Notes: generated by a model from the letters alone, not told the origin. A stretch of DNA of 64,000 nucleotides from Campylobacteraceae bacterium (GCA_013373175.1 JABXII010000027.1:1-64000); one strand, 5' to 3'; counted from the stretch's first letter, positions 35,095 to 44,376 are shown. A program made the numbers and translations.

Positions 35095-35840
35095 TAGTTA
35101 TCCTTTTGACTTAAAAATGGAAGATTTAAGAAATCAACATTTTGATGTTTTTTAGCAATTTTAATACCTTTTCTGATATTAGCTTTTGCATTTGAATTAT
35201 CAATCTCAACCCAAGATTTAGTTTCATTATTCCAATAACCATAATTTTTTAAATCTAAACTTTGATAGTATAATGCTGTTCTTCCTAGTCTTAAGAAGTC
35301 ATATGTCGTGTCATTTATTTTGTCTTGATAAGTTTCAATACTATTTGCATAGTCATATTCAATTTTAAATGCTTCTAGAATAATTCTATATTTTTCAGCT
35401 GTTTTGATATCTGCTTTGTCAAGGCTTTTTTCAAGTCTATTGATTCTGTCAGTTCTTTCTTCAAGTAAGAATGGAGTGTCCATTTCAACTAGTTTTTTTA
35501 AACTGTCAACCATATTTAACATAAGAGGAAAAATGTTTTTTTGCGTATTTTCAATATCTACAATTTGTTGGTCAATATTTACAAGTTCTTCTTTTTGTGA
35601 TTTAAGAATTTTTCTAAGTTGTTCGTTATATACTCTAGTACTCTTTAGTTCGGCATTTGTATATTTATACTTGCTAAGAAGTTCTTCTCTTTGATATTCT
35701 GCATTATCTATTTTATTTTGATAATTTTTTAATTTATTATTAGTCTTTTCTATTACTTCTAGTGATTTGTCAATCTCATTTGAGAATAGTGAAGTTGAAA
35801 AGATTAATGAAAATAAAATAGTATTAAATAACTTACTCAT
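35094..35840 (-). CDS. DUF3450 coiled-coil periplasmic protein
   Basis: The product has 248 residues from the ATG at 35840. An open frame goes 13 codons further, but AAGG precedes this ATG and the signal peptide then starts at residue 1 (MSKLFNTILFSLIFSTSLFS). A coiled coil fills about 20-110, and the rest is helical (MLNMVDSLKKLVEMDTPFLLEERTDRINRL). DUF3450 proteins precede ttpC in TonB2 operons of marine gammaproteobacteria, and the gene order here is the same. The exact job is not known. The upstream region holds a strong Fur-like box. Confidence 0.88.
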   Translation of the reverse strand: MSKLFNTILFSLIFSTSLFSNEIDKSLEVIEKTNNKLKNYQNKIDNAEYQREELLSKYKYTNAELKSTRVYNEQLRKILKSQKEELVNIDQQIVDIENTQKNIFPLMLNMVDSLKKLVEMDTPFLLEERTDRINRLEKSLDKADIKTAEKYRIILEAFKIEYDYANSIETYQDKINDTTYDFLRLGRTALYYQSLDLKNYGYWNNETKSWVEIDNSNAKANIRKGIKIAKKHQNVDFLNLPFLSQKDN

Positions 35841-35864
35841 TTCTAGCCTTTTAGTATTAATTTT

Positions 35865-35883
35865 GAGAATTATAATCATTTAA
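35865..35883. promoter_or_regulatory. Fur box of the TonB energising operon
   Basis: GAGAATTATAATCATTTAA matches the E. coli 19-base Fur consensus at 14 positions by my count, and the inner TGAGAATTATAATCA fits the 7-1-7 pattern with two mismatches. It is 25 bases upstream of the DUF3450 start. The same 18-base core recurs before the PepSY operon at 47686. Confidence 0.65.
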
Positions 35884-35934
35884 ATATAAAATTAAACTTA
35901 TACAAAAATTACATAAATAATTTGCTAAATTATT

Positions 35935-36513
35935 CTATAAAAAAATTCTTGCTAAATTTGTGAATACAGAAGAGTTAGAGTTATTAAATCTAAAAATTGA
36001 TTCTTTTATATGAGTTTCAATATTTGTTTTATTTATTCCTCTAAATTTTTTTAGTCTATTATTAATAAAATCATTTAAACTATTTTTTGTGTTCATATAT
36101 CCTAAGACAATATATTTATTGTTACTATCTTTTAATAGTAGTTTTGCACAATTTATTTTTTTATTTCTTATTAAACTATTTTTCACTTCATCTTCTATTT
36201 CAAGGTCAAACTCTTTTAATAAGACTGTTTCCTTGTTGTATTCTATATAAAATGTATAGTTTTTATTAAGTATAAAGTATTTTAAATAACAATATTTTGG
36301 TTTATGTTTATTTGACTTTTTTTGAGTATTAGTAATGAAAGTCCGTAACTGTTTGTAGTATTTATTTATAGTTACTCTACTTATATTTACTTTTTGTGAG
36401 GCTTCACTTGCAGTTAAGTCATCACTAAAACACTTACAAATATTTTCTATGGTTGAGTTATCCATTTTTTTACTTCTTAAGTAATAATTATTATCTATAT
36501 CATAATTCTGCAT
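35935..36513 (-). CDS. IS1595-transposase-derived helix-turn-helix protein lacking the catalytic core
   Basis: The product has 192 residues. The N-terminus (about 17-60, TIENICKCFSDDLTASEASQ, then VNISRVTINKYYKQLRTFI) matches the DNA-binding helix-turn-helix of IS1595-type transposases. The last 50 residues (NDFINNRLKKFRGINKTNIE, then THIKESIFRFNNSNSSVFTN) match their C-terminal end, where transposases have FW-YAK-RL-KFNGI and LHLKE-EFRFN. The DDE catalytic middle (VDESYFG and the SDGW-like motif) is absent; the centre is short and unrelated. I see no terminal inverted repeats. It therefore looks like a domesticated DNA-binding protein, divergent from a TonB receptor gene. The start may instead be M17 (36465). 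Confidence 0.7.
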   Translation of the reverse strand: MQNYDIDNNYYLRSKKMDNSTIENICKCFSDDLTASEASQKVNISRVTINKYYKQLRTFITNTQKKSNKHKPKYCYLKYFILNKNYTFYIEYNKETVLLKEFDLEIEDEVKNSLIRNKKINCAKLLLKDSNNKYIVLGYMNTKNSLNDFINNRLKKFRGINKTNIETHIKESIFRFNNSNSSVFTNLARIFL

Positions 36514-36633
36514 ACAGAATTTTAATAAAAAAATATGTGGAAAATATGTGGATGAATAGTTTATTAATTATTGTGCCAACTTATCATGTTTACTTTTTTG
36601 TAATTGTAGATTAAGCTTAAATAAGCAATTATC

Positions 36634-36652
36634 GATTTTAATAACTATTATC
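36634..36652. promoter_or_regulatory. Fur-box-like site before the first receptor of the 36665 unit
   Basis: On the minus strand the site reads GATAATAGTTATTAAAATC, with 13 of 19 positions matching the E. coli Fur consensus. It ends 12 bases before the ATG at 36665 and directly abuts the AAAAGGAAGAG ribosome site. A related sequence precedes the next receptor gene at 38887. Confidence 0.55.
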
Positions 36653-36664
36653 AAAAGGAAGAGA

Positions 36665-38749
36665 ATGAAGATTAAAAGTAATAGGTTTATTAAGTTGTCT
36701 ATTTTTACTGCTCTTATTATACAAACTCAAGTATTAGCAAATGAAAATGAAGCAAAGAAGAATAACCTTAATACCTTAGATTCTGTAATGATTTATGGAG
36801 AAAAAGAAGAAACAACATCTGCTACGAAACTAGATATGACTATATTTGAAACGCCCCAAGCAGTATCTGTTGTATCTGATGTACAAATCGATGATTACAA
36901 CTTAACTGACACAGCAACAGCCCTTGAGCAAGTTGCTGGGGTAAGAGTTGAAAGAACAGAAACTGATCGTACCTATTATAATGCAAGAGGATTTAATATT
37001 GTTAATTTTCAATATGATGGTGTGGGTGTTCCTTCAAGTGGAACATTCCATGGAATTGAAGATATGTCAGCTTATGAACAAGTTGAAGTTGTAAAAGGAG
37101 CTACTAGTATTATTAGTTCTTTATCTAATCCTTCTGCAACTGTGAATTTTGTTAGAAAAAAACCAACAGATGAGACTAAGGCTTATATTTCAACTTCTTA
37201 TGGTAGTTGGAATCAAAAAAGAGTTGAGGGTGATATTTCTGGAACAATAATTGATGATAAATTAAAAGGAAGAATTGTTGTTGCAAAACAAAAGGGTGAT
37301 TCATATTTAGATAGATATTCAAGTGATGTTACTTCTTTTTATGGTGTTTTAACTAGTGACCTTAGTGATACTACAAGAGTAACTTTTGGGCACAGTATTA
37401 ATGATAATGACAATAGAGGTATTTCTTCTGGAGCCTTACCATTATTTTATAGTGATGGCTCAAAGACAAAGTATGATGTCTCAACAAACACGGCACCAGA
37501 TTGGGCAAGAAAAGAGTTGACTCTTTCTAAAACTTTTCTTGAATTAGAACAAGATATTACTAAAAATTGGTCAGCAAAAGCTATATACTCTCATAATGAA
37601 TTAGAGACTGACTGGGATTGGTTCTATTTAGATGGAAATCCAAATAAGGGTACTAATACAGGATTATCTTCTCTTGCTTCTAGATATGAAGAAGAGAAAA
37701 AAGTAGATGTAATAGATATTTTTGCCTCTGGTTATTTTGAAGCGTGGGGAAAAGAACATAAAGTTGTTTTTGGTGTAAATCATGCAGATATTGATACAAC
37801 TGCTAAATCAATATACCCATCAACTGGAGGAACTTATCTTCCTATAGGTGGAAATTGGATGAGTGGAAATACTTCTAAACCTGCTTTCTATAAACACGAT
37901 CCAGAAACTAGTAGTACTGATACAAATGAAAAACAAACAGCATACTATATCTCTTCTAGATTAAATATATTAGATAACTTATCTATTTTATTAGGGGCTA
38001 GAGCAATTGATATTAGACAAGATGGGGTTTCTTATGAAGCTTCTCAAGAAGTAGATGAAAATGAAGTAGCTTCTTATATAGGTGCTGCTTATGAAGTAAT
38101 TCCAGGGACTATGTTATTTTCAAGTTATAGTGAGGTATTTAATTCTCAAAGTTATGTAAATGATAGTTTAAGTCCTTTAGGAGCTGTTGAAGGAAAAAGT
38201 TTTGAAGCAGGAATAAAACAAGAATTAAATGATGGAAATGCAATCTTATCTTTATCATATTTCAAATCTGAACAAGAAAATTTAGGGGAGTATGTAAGTC
38301 AACATGCAACAGGTCTAAATATATATAAAGGAATTTCAGTAGAGAGTGATGGTTTTGAACTTGAATTAGCAGGTGAAGTTTCTGAAGGCTTGAATTTAAG
38401 TATGGGATATACATATGTAAATATTAAAGATGAAGATGGAAATAAAGCAAGAAGATATATTCCAAAGAAAGAGTTTAAATTATCAAGTGCATATCAGCTT
38501 TCTTCAGCACCATTAAGAGTTGGAGCTTCATTAAGATGGCAAAGTGAAGTTTATTCAGAAGATAAAGAAGCACAAGATAGTTATGCACTAATTAATACTT
38601 TTGCACGATATAAAGCAGCAAAAAATTTAAGTATAAATTTAAATATAAACAATATTACAGATGAAGAATATAAACTTACTGCACAATGGGGTCAATCAAA
38701 CTATGGCGCACCTAGAAATGCAACAATTAGCTTAAAATATACATTCTAA
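36665..38749 (+). CDS. TonB-dependent siderophore receptor
   Basis: The product has 694 residues with a signal peptide (about 1-25, VLA-NEN), a TonB-box-like DSVMIYG (about 40-46), and a plug domain with TPQAVSVVSDVQIDDYNL and YNARGFNIVNFQYDGVGVPS. The last matches the FhuE/FpvA/FoxA group, where RGF and DG motifs are typical. VKGATSIISSLSNPSATVNFVRKKP follows, and then a barrel ending in LKYTF. It likely imports a ferric hydroxamate or pyoverdine-like siderophore. The start is ATG with AAGGAAGAG. It is followed after 170 bases by a second receptor of the same type. Confidence 0.94.
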   Translation: MKIKSNRFIKLSIFTALIIQTQVLANENEAKKNNLNTLDSVMIYGEKEETTSATKLDMTIFETPQAVSVVSDVQIDDYNLTDTATALEQVAGVRVERTETDRTYYNARGFNIVNFQYDGVGVPSSGTFHGIEDMSAYEQVEVVKGATSIISSLSNPSATVNFVRKKPTDETKAYISTSYGSWNQKRVEGDISGTIIDDKLKGRIVVAKQKGDSYLDRYSSDVTSFYGVLTSDLSDTTRVTFGHSINDNDNRGISSGALPLFYSDGSKTKYDVSTNTAPDWARKELTLSKTFLELEQDITKNWSAKAIYSHNELETDWDWFYLDGNPNKGTNTGLSSLASRYEEEKKVDVIDIFASGYFEAWGKEHKVVFGVNHADIDTTAKSIYPSTGGTYLPIGGNWMSGNTSKPAFYKHDPETSSTDTNEKQTAYYISSRLNILDNLSILLGARAIDIRQDGVSYEASQEVDENEVASYIGAAYEVIPGTMLFSSYSEVFNSQSYVNDSLSPLGAVEGKSFEAGIKQELNDGNAILSLSYFKSEQENLGEYVSQHATGLNIYKGISVESDGFELELAGEVSEGLNLSMGYTYVNIKDEDGNKARRYIPKKEFKLSSAYQLSSAPLRVGASLRWQSEVYSEDKEAQDSYALINTFARYKAAKNLSINLNINNITDEEYKLTAQWGQSNYGAPRNATISLKYTF

Positions 38750-38754
38750 ATATA

Positions 38755-38779
38755 AAGAGAAGGCTTAAGTCCTTTTCTT
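38755..38779 (+). terminator. Hairpin after the first receptor
   Basis: AAGAGAAGG pairs with CCTTTTCTT (one G-T pair) around a 7-base loop, 6 bases after the stop. The 3' arm is T-rich but there is no long T run, so it could be a leaky terminator. Confidence 0.55.
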
Positions 38780-38886
38780 GATATTTAGAAGAATTTTAAT
38801 ATCTAATAATATTATGCTCTACTTATCATGTTCAGATATTTTACAATTTTTTTCTAAGAATAATTAAGAAATAATTCGGCTATCTT

Positions 38887-38905
38887 AATTTTAATAATTA
38901 CTATC
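38887..38905. promoter_or_regulatory. Fur-box-like site before the second receptor
   Basis: AATTTTAATAATTACTATC closely resembles the site at 36634, and both run into TATCAAAA and GGA before the start codon. Its minus strand TGATAGTAATTATTA fits the 7-1-7 Fur pattern except at two positions. This suggests that each receptor has its own iron-controlled promoter. Confidence 0.5.
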
Positions 38906-38919
38906 AAAAAGGAAATATT

Positions 38920-41022
38920 GTGAAAATAGGAAATAAAAAGATAATAGGTCTGTCTCTTTGTGCAGCCTTCTTAATCCATAGTTCAGTATTCGCAGCTGAA
39001 AATGAAAAAGATAAAACATCACTTGGAACAGTTAATATTGTAAGTTCAAGTGATACAGAATCAACTGGTTCTTATACAATTGATTCTATGAAAAGTGCAA
39101 CAAAGTTAGATTTATCCATTAGGCATACACCACAATCAGTAAATGTATTAACAACACAAAAATTAAATGATTTAGGAATTACTTCTTATCATGAAATGCT
39201 TTCAAATGTTACAGGCGTATCATTAGATAGATGGGATGAAAGATTAAGAACAAGTGCAAGAGGGTTTGAAATTGATTATTTCAAAATTGATGGAATGCCA
39301 ACTTATCTTACATATAATGATAGAGATTTAGATTTAGATATTTTTGACAGAGTTGAAGTTGTAAGAGGAGCAAATGGTTTAACTACAGGTGCAGGAAATC
39401 CTGCAATAAGTATAAATTTAGTTAGAAAAAGAGCTAAATCAAAAGAGTTTAAAGGTACTACAACTGTATCTGCAGGTTCGTGGGACGCATACAGTATAAA
39501 TACTGATATTTCCTCATCACTAAATGAAGATGGAAGTATCAGAGGTAGAATTATTGCTAAACATGAAGATAAAAATTCATTTATGGATGGATATGAAAAA
39601 GAGAATAATCTTTTGTATGGTGTTGTTGATATTGATATATCTGATAAAACATATTTATCATTAGGAGCAAGTTATCAAAATATTGAAAGAGATGGAGTTA
39701 GGTGGGGTGGTTTACCTGCATTTTATACTGATGGAAGTAGAACAAATTTTGATAGGTCTTTAACTGTTTCTGATGATTGGACTTATTGGAACACTGAAAT
39801 TAAATCAGTTTTTGCAAATTTAGAACAAGTATTATTTAAAGATGTGAATCTTAATGTTGCTTATTCATATGATGAGATAGATAATGAAAATGCCATGCTA
39901 TATTTTAAAGGAGCAGTTAATAAAGCTGATGGTAGTGGTATTTCATATATGGATTGGGAATCAGAACAATCAAGTAAACAACATAATCTAGATATAAATG
40001 TAAATGTTCCTTTTGAAGTTGCAAATCTACCACAAGAAATTATTTTTGGTACATCATATAATCTTGATAAAACTACTAGATATGAAGGTAGGTATCCAAA
40101 TGGGTATTATACTGCTTTACCTAACTTCTTTGATTATAATTTATCACTTCCAGCGCCAGCTGCAACAGATACTCCTTATTCTGTAGCACCAGAAGAGACA
40201 CAACAAAAAGCTATTTATTTAGCTGGTAATTTTTCATTATCAGAAGATTTAAAATTAATTACAGGGGCAAGAGTTTCAACTTGGGAATATAAAAGTGATG
40301 CTTCTTCAATTGAAGAAAGAGAATTCAAAAATGAAGTTACTCCTTATATAGGTTTAGTTTATGATATAAATAAAAATCATTCAGTATATGCAAGCTATAC
40401 AAGTATATTTAAACCAGGGGATGATAAAGATAGAAGTGGGAACTTTCTTGACCCAGTAGAAGGTATTAACTATGAAACTGGAATTAAAGGTGAATATTTT
40501 AATGGAAGACTAAATGCTTCATTATCTGTTTTTAGAATAGAACAAGATGGAATTGAAGATGATGGTGCACCAATTGGTGGAGAACAACCAAAAAAATTAG
40601 TTGATGGAGTTACTAGTAAAGGTTTTGAATTAGATTTTAATGGTCAAATAACTGAAAACCTTGATTTATCTTTTGGTGTATCAAACTTTGAAGCAAAAAC
40701 AGCAGATGGAGAAAAATTTGATACAAAATCATCTAGAACTACTGCAAATATATTTGCTAAATATTCTATAAATAAATTTGATATAGGTGCAGGAGTGAAG
40801 TATAAAAGTAAAATTTCAACTGGAGCAGGAGTACAAAAAATTAAGCAAGATGGATATGCTTTAGTTAATCTAATGAGTTCATATAAAATTGATAAAAACT
40901 CTAAAATCCAATTAAATGTAAAAAATTTATTTGATAAAAAATATTACTCAGGAATTGGGGTTAATAGCATGGTTTACGGTGACCCAAGAAACTTTACTGT
41001 AAGTTATAAATATACTTTCTAA
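38920..41022 (+). CDS. TonB-dependent siderophore receptor
   Basis: The product has 700 residues, starting at GTG (38920) with AAGGAAA upstream. It has a signal peptide (about 1-26, VFA-AEN), a TonB-box region GTVNIVSSS (about 36-44), a plug with TPQSVNVLTTQKLNDLGIT, ARGFEIDYFKIDGMPTYLTY and VRGANGLTTGAGNPAISINLVRK, and a barrel ending in SYKYTF. The RGF and IDGMP motifs again place it in the FhuE/FpvA/FoxA-like group. It is paralogous to the receptor at 36665 and is followed by a terminator and then the response regulator/kinase pair. Confidence 0.94.
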   Translation: MKIGNKKIIGLSLCAAFLIHSSVFAAENEKDKTSLGTVNIVSSSDTESTGSYTIDSMKSATKLDLSIRHTPQSVNVLTTQKLNDLGITSYHEMLSNVTGVSLDRWDERLRTSARGFEIDYFKIDGMPTYLTYNDRDLDLDIFDRVEVVRGANGLTTGAGNPAISINLVRKRAKSKEFKGTTTVSAGSWDAYSINTDISSSLNEDGSIRGRIIAKHEDKNSFMDGYEKENNLLYGVVDIDISDKTYLSLGASYQNIERDGVRWGGLPAFYTDGSRTNFDRSLTVSDDWTYWNTEIKSVFANLEQVLFKDVNLNVAYSYDEIDNENAMLYFKGAVNKADGSGISYMDWESEQSSKQHNLDINVNVPFEVANLPQEIIFGTSYNLDKTTRYEGRYPNGYYTALPNFFDYNLSLPAPAATDTPYSVAPEETQQKAIYLAGNFSLSEDLKLITGARVSTWEYKSDASSIEEREFKNEVTPYIGLVYDINKNHSVYASYTSIFKPGDDKDRSGNFLDPVEGINYETGIKGEYFNGRLNASLSVFRIEQDGIEDDGAPIGGEQPKKLVDGVTSKGFELDFNGQITENLDLSFGVSNFEAKTADGEKFDTKSSRTTANIFAKYSINKFDIGAGVKYKSKISTGAGVQKIKQDGYALVNLMSSYKIDKNSKIQLNVKNLFDKKYYSGIGVNSMVYGDPRNFTVSYKYTF

Positions 41023-41027
41023 TTTAA

Positions 41028-41056
41028 ATAACTAAAAGGAAATTCCTTTTAGTTAT
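41028..41056 (+). terminator. Terminator after the second receptor
   Basis: ATAACTAAAAGGAA (41028-41041) and TTCCTTTTAGTTAT (41043-41056) are perfect complements around one base, giving a long stem with a T-rich descending arm, six bases after the stop codon. Confidence 0.75.
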
Positions 41057-41067
41057 AACTCAATTAT

Positions 41068-41086
41068 GATAATAACTATTAATATT
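41068..41086. promoter_or_regulatory. Fur-box-like site before the response regulator
   Basis: GATAATAACTATTAATATT matches the 19-base Fur consensus at 13 positions. It lies 15-33 bases upstream of a TATAAT at 41101, that is over the -35 region, a placement that would block RNA polymerase. Confidence 0.5.
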
Positions 41087-41100
41087 TAATGATAATATTG

Positions 41101-41106
41101 TATAAT
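41101..41106 (+). promoter_or_regulatory. -10 box only 7 bases from the ATG (leaderless candidate)
   Basis: A perfect TATAAT is followed by TCTTTCC and then the ATG at 41114. Transcription should begin at or next to the A of the start codon. There is no Shine-Dalgarno sequence, consistent with a leaderless mRNA. Confidence 0.5.
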
Positions 41107-41113
41107 TCTTTCC

Positions 41114-41800
41114 ATGTTAAAAGAAGAGTACAGAAAACTAAAAGTTCTATATGTAGAAGATGAAGATTTTATCAGAGAAAATGCAGTCTCATATTTAAAA
41201 AGATTTTTTGAAAATGTTTATGAAGCAAACGATGCTTTTAAAGCACTTGATATTATAGAAAAACAAAATCCCCATTTAGTAATAACAGATATAAAAATGC
41301 CAAAATTAAGTGGCTTAGATATGGTTAGAAAAGTAAGACAAGATGATAAAAAAACCCAATTTATAGTGCTTTCTGCTTTTACAGATAAAAACTATTTACT
41401 TGATGCAATTGATTTAGGCTTAGTAAAATATCTTACGAAACCCATTAAACATGACACAATTTTTCCCTTACTTTTAAAGTGTGCAAAAGAGAGTTTTGAA
41501 GATGAAACTAATAAAAAATATATAACTAAAACTACATATTTTGATAGTTTTGAGAAGGTATTGAAAGTTGATGATAAAGAGATTAGATTAACAAAAAGTG
41601 AAATATCTCTCTTAGAACTTTTATGTACAAAATACCCTAAAGCTGCAACATATGAACAATTGCAAAGTGATATTTGGCAAGATGAGTATATGAGTGAAAA
41701 TGCACTTAGACTTTTAATAAGAGATTTAAGAAAAAAGCTTCCAGTTAATTGCATTAAAAATATATCTAAACTTGGATATAAAATAGAACTTTATAAATGA
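41114..41800 (+). CDS. OmpR-type response regulator beside iron receptors
   Basis: The product has 228 residues. The receiver domain (about 8-125) has the acidic pair E15-D16, phospho-acceptor D59 in LVITDIKMPKLSG, and K in LTKPIKH. The winged-helix DNA-binding domain (about 140-225) contains LTKSEISLLELLCTKYPKAA, ENALRLLIRDLRKKLP and ISKLGYKI. It overlaps the kinase gene by 4 bases, which should be its partner. It is close to the second regulator of this window (53576-54259), with D59 in the same place. It lies downstream of two receptor genes, so it may control iron uptake. Confidence 0.93.
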   Translation: MLKEEYRKLKVLYVEDEDFIRENAVSYLKRFFENVYEANDAFKALDIIEKQNPHLVITDIKMPKLSGLDMVRKVRQDDKKTQFIVLSAFTDKNYLLDAIDLGLVKYLTKPIKHDTIFPLLLKCAKESFEDETNKKYITKTTYFDSFEKVLKVDDKEIRLTKSEISLLELLCTKYPKAATYEQLQSDIWQDEYMSENALRLLIRDLRKKLPVNCIKNISKLGYKIELYK

Positions 41801-43503
41801 TACGAATTGTTTTTTCTCTGTTTTTCTTTTTGTCTTTTTTATATGCAGATAAATTTAATCTTATTGAATCTGTAAAGATATCAGAAGATTTAACTAGTTT
41901 TAAAAATGCAAGATACCTTGATTATAAAGAAAAAAAAGTTAAACACTTTGCAATAAAAGTAAAGTTAAAAAAGAAAAAAGAGCTGAATAAACCCTATTAT
42001 TTAACAGTCATTTCTGATTATGAAAATTTAACCAATACAAATGCAACTTATAAAAATTATAATCATATGATGCTTATAAAACTTGATAAAACTACCCCTT
42101 CTATTTTATATTTTGAGTATGAATATGATCTTCCTAAAAGACCAGGTTTTAGGCTTAAAATCATATCTGAAAATGAATATAAAAATATATTGCCCTACGA
42201 AGGTATAATCTATGGAGTAGCATATGGAATAATCTTTTGTGCTTTTTTATACTATTTTATAATATATTTTTCCATAAGAAAAAAGTACTTTTTATACTAT
42301 TCAATTATGCAGTTTTTTGTACTTTTATCTTTGATAGGTTTTATGATTGTAAGTTTTAAACCATATCCAACAACACTTGCTCAAACTATTATAGATATAT
42401 TGGAAAACTTGAGTTTTATTTTTACTTTACTTTTTGCAAAAGAGATTTTAAATGCAAAAAACAAACTATCTTTTTCACGCAGTCTAATAAACTTCTTTTT
42501 ATGGATAAATATAATTGATATAGGAATTATTCTTTTAATTAATTATTCTTTATTATACGAATATATGCCATTTTATATAAGTTTTTTAGTTCCTTCTTTA
42601 TTAGGATTCCTATCAATAATTAATGGAAATAAAAATGCTATTATCTATACTATTGGTTGGAGCTTTATGGCAAGTTTTGTATTTATGGCAGAGAATAGTT
42701 TAATACCTTTTAGTGGAATTTATACTATTCATTTTGCAGCTCCTTTAGAATCATTAATTTTTACTTTAGCCCTTGCTTTTACTCTTAGAAAAATAGAGAA
42801 AGAGAAAAATGAAAATGAAAAACTTTTAATACATAAAGAAAAATTAGCCTCAATGGGAGAGATGATAAATAATATTGCCCACCAATGGAGACAACCACTT
42901 ACTCATCTTAGCTTTATAAATATGAATCTACAAATGGCTTCCTATGATAACAAACTCTCAAAAGAGTATCTAGATGAAAAAATAGAAGAGTCAAACACAC
43001 AATTAGAATTCATGTCAAATACAATTGATAGTTTTCGAGATTTTTATAAACCACAAAAGGGCAAAGAAAACTTTTACTTATCAAAAGCTGTAAAACAAGC
43101 AGTTGATATTATGTCTGAATTATTAAAAAAAGAGAATATTGAATTAGAACTAGATATTAAAAAAGATAAAAAAATATATGCCTATGAAAATGAATATTCA
43201 CAAGTTGTTTTAAACTTAATTACTAATGCCAAAGATGTTTTAATACAAAGACAAATAGAAAATGCAAAAATAAAAATCACAATAGATAGTTATTTTGATA
43301 ACTCTTTTACCACTGTTTGTGATAATGCAGGTGGAATAAAAAAAGCTGATTTAAATAAAATTTTTGAACCATATTTTACTACAAAAGATAATGGAAGTGG
43401 AATAGGGCTCTATATGTCAAGGACGATAATAAACTCTCATTTTAAAGGTAAACTAAGAGTTGAAAATAAAAAAGAAGGTGCTTGCTTTACAATAGAGGTT
43501 TAA
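41797..43503 (+). CDS. 7TM-sensor (7TMR-DISM) histidine kinase
   Basis: This is a 568-residue kinase. A signal peptide (about 1-17) and a periplasmic beta domain of about 110 residues come first (YYLTVISDYENLTNTNATYK). Seven hydrophobic helices at about 132-330 begin GIIYGVAYGIIFCAFLYYFIIYF, as in 7TMR-DISM proteins. A coiled linker leads to the H-box NNIAHQWRQPLTHLS with phospho-acceptor H362. The ATPase domain shows NLITNAKDVL, DNAGGIKKADLNKIFEPYFTTK and GSGIGLYMS. Its gene overlaps the regulator by 4 bases and the convergent YitT gene by 4 bases. The signal is unknown; the gene context suggests iron or siderophore status. Confidence 0.92.
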   Translation: MIRIVFSLFFFLSFLYADKFNLIESVKISEDLTSFKNARYLDYKEKKVKHFAIKVKLKKKKELNKPYYLTVISDYENLTNTNATYKNYNHMMLIKLDKTTPSILYFEYEYDLPKRPGFRLKIISENEYKNILPYEGIIYGVAYGIIFCAFLYYFIIYFSIRKKYFLYYSIMQFFVLLSLIGFMIVSFKPYPTTLAQTIIDILENLSFIFTLLFAKEILNAKNKLSFSRSLINFFLWINIIDIGIILLINYSLLYEYMPFYISFLVPSLLGFLSIINGNKNAIIYTIGWSFMASFVFMAENSLIPFSGIYTIHFAAPLESLIFTLALAFTLRKIEKEKNENEKLLIHKEKLASMGEMINNIAHQWRQPLTHLSFINMNLQMASYDNKLSKEYLDEKIEESNTQLEFMSNTIDSFRDFYKPQKGKENFYLSKAVKQAVDIMSELLKKENIELELDIKKDKKIYAYENEYSQVVLNLITNAKDVLIQRQIENAKIKITIDSYFDNSFTTVCDNAGGIKKADLNKIFEPYFTTKDNGSGIGLYMSRTIINSHFKGKLRVENKKEGACFTIEV

Positions 43504-44324
43504 TACTCTCTACCGTAAAGTTCAGAAGCTTCTTGTATAACTAAAAATGCTTCTTGGTCATGTTTTTTAGTAATACTTTTTAAAAGTTGTAACTTAGAAA
43601 TATCTACAATTACAAGTATTAAAGTTTTACTTTTCTCTTGTTTTAGATTGTACCCATTTATAATTGTTCCATGTTCTCCAAGTTTTTCATCTATTTCTTT
43701 ACTTAATGCCCTAACATTATTTGAAACAATTGTTACGGATTTTTGTGCAGGTTTTCCAGATAATAAAATATCAATTATTCTTGAAGTAATGTAAATACCT
43801 ATTACAGAAAATAATGCTTTTTCTAGGTCATTGTAAACGAATATCGACCAGAACATAATAAGGCCATCAATCACTAAAAGTATTTGAGAAGTTTTGAATC
43901 TACATTTTTGAGCTATAACTTCAGCGATAATAGTTGTTCCTCCTGTTGAAGCTTTAGCTAAAAGAATAAGACCAACTCCTAAACCCACTAATAAACCTCC
44001 AAAAATAGCTGCTAAAATAGTTTCATCTGTTGCAGGTTGTATTTTTAAAACTTCTCTTAGAAGGTCAGTAAATAAAGAGATAAGGGCAATACATATCAAT
44101 GTTTTAAATACAAAAGATTTACCAAAGTATTTCATTCCAATTAATATTAAAGGAATACTAACAATTGCAATCCATACACCAAGTGTAAATTGAGGAAATA
44201 TCTCGTATAAAAGTTGCGCTAATCCAACTCCTCCACCTGTAATAATGCTATTAGGATTTAAAAAAGCAGTTGTTGAATAAGCAATAATAAATGAGCCAGC
44301 AATTAAATAAAAAAGTTTTTTCAA
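43500..44324 (-). CDS. YitT family membrane protein
   Basis: The product has 274 residues with five to six hydrophobic helices (about 1-175; FLNPNSIITGGGVGLAQLLYE, ASTGGTTIIAEVIAQK) and then a C-terminal cytoplasmic DUF2179 domain (about 195-272; GHGTIINGYNLKQEKSKTLILVI-like). The family function is not established. The start is TTG with AAGGA 10 bases upstream. It is divergent from the AraC gene at 44445, and the direct repeats between them could regulate both. Confidence 0.88.
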   Translation of the reverse strand: MKKLFYLIAGSFIIAYSTTAFLNPNSIITGGGVGLAQLLYEIFPQFTLGVWIAIVSIPLILIGMKYFGKSFVFKTLICIALISLFTDLLREVLKIQPATDETILAAIFGGLLVGLGVGLILLAKASTGGTTIIAEVIAQKCRFKTSQILLVIDGLIMFWSIFVYNDLEKALFSVIGIYITSRIIDILLSGKPAQKSVTIVSNNVRALSKEIDEKLGEHGTIINGYNLKQEKSKTLILVIVDISKLQLLKSITKKHDQEAFLVIQEASELYGREY

Positions 44325-44376
44325 TTTTGTAGTTCCTTTTTTTGTTGGAATTATAGATAAAATAAATAGTTTATTC

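Noticed and set aside
35935-36513. Intact IS1595 insertion sequence
   Set aside because: No catalytic DDE core, no terminal inverted repeats and no flanking target duplication are visible; only the ends of the transposase sequence remain.
40004-40186. Alternative-frame ORF inside the second receptor gene
   Set aside because: It is fully contained in a well-supported receptor gene and shows no motif or ribosome site.
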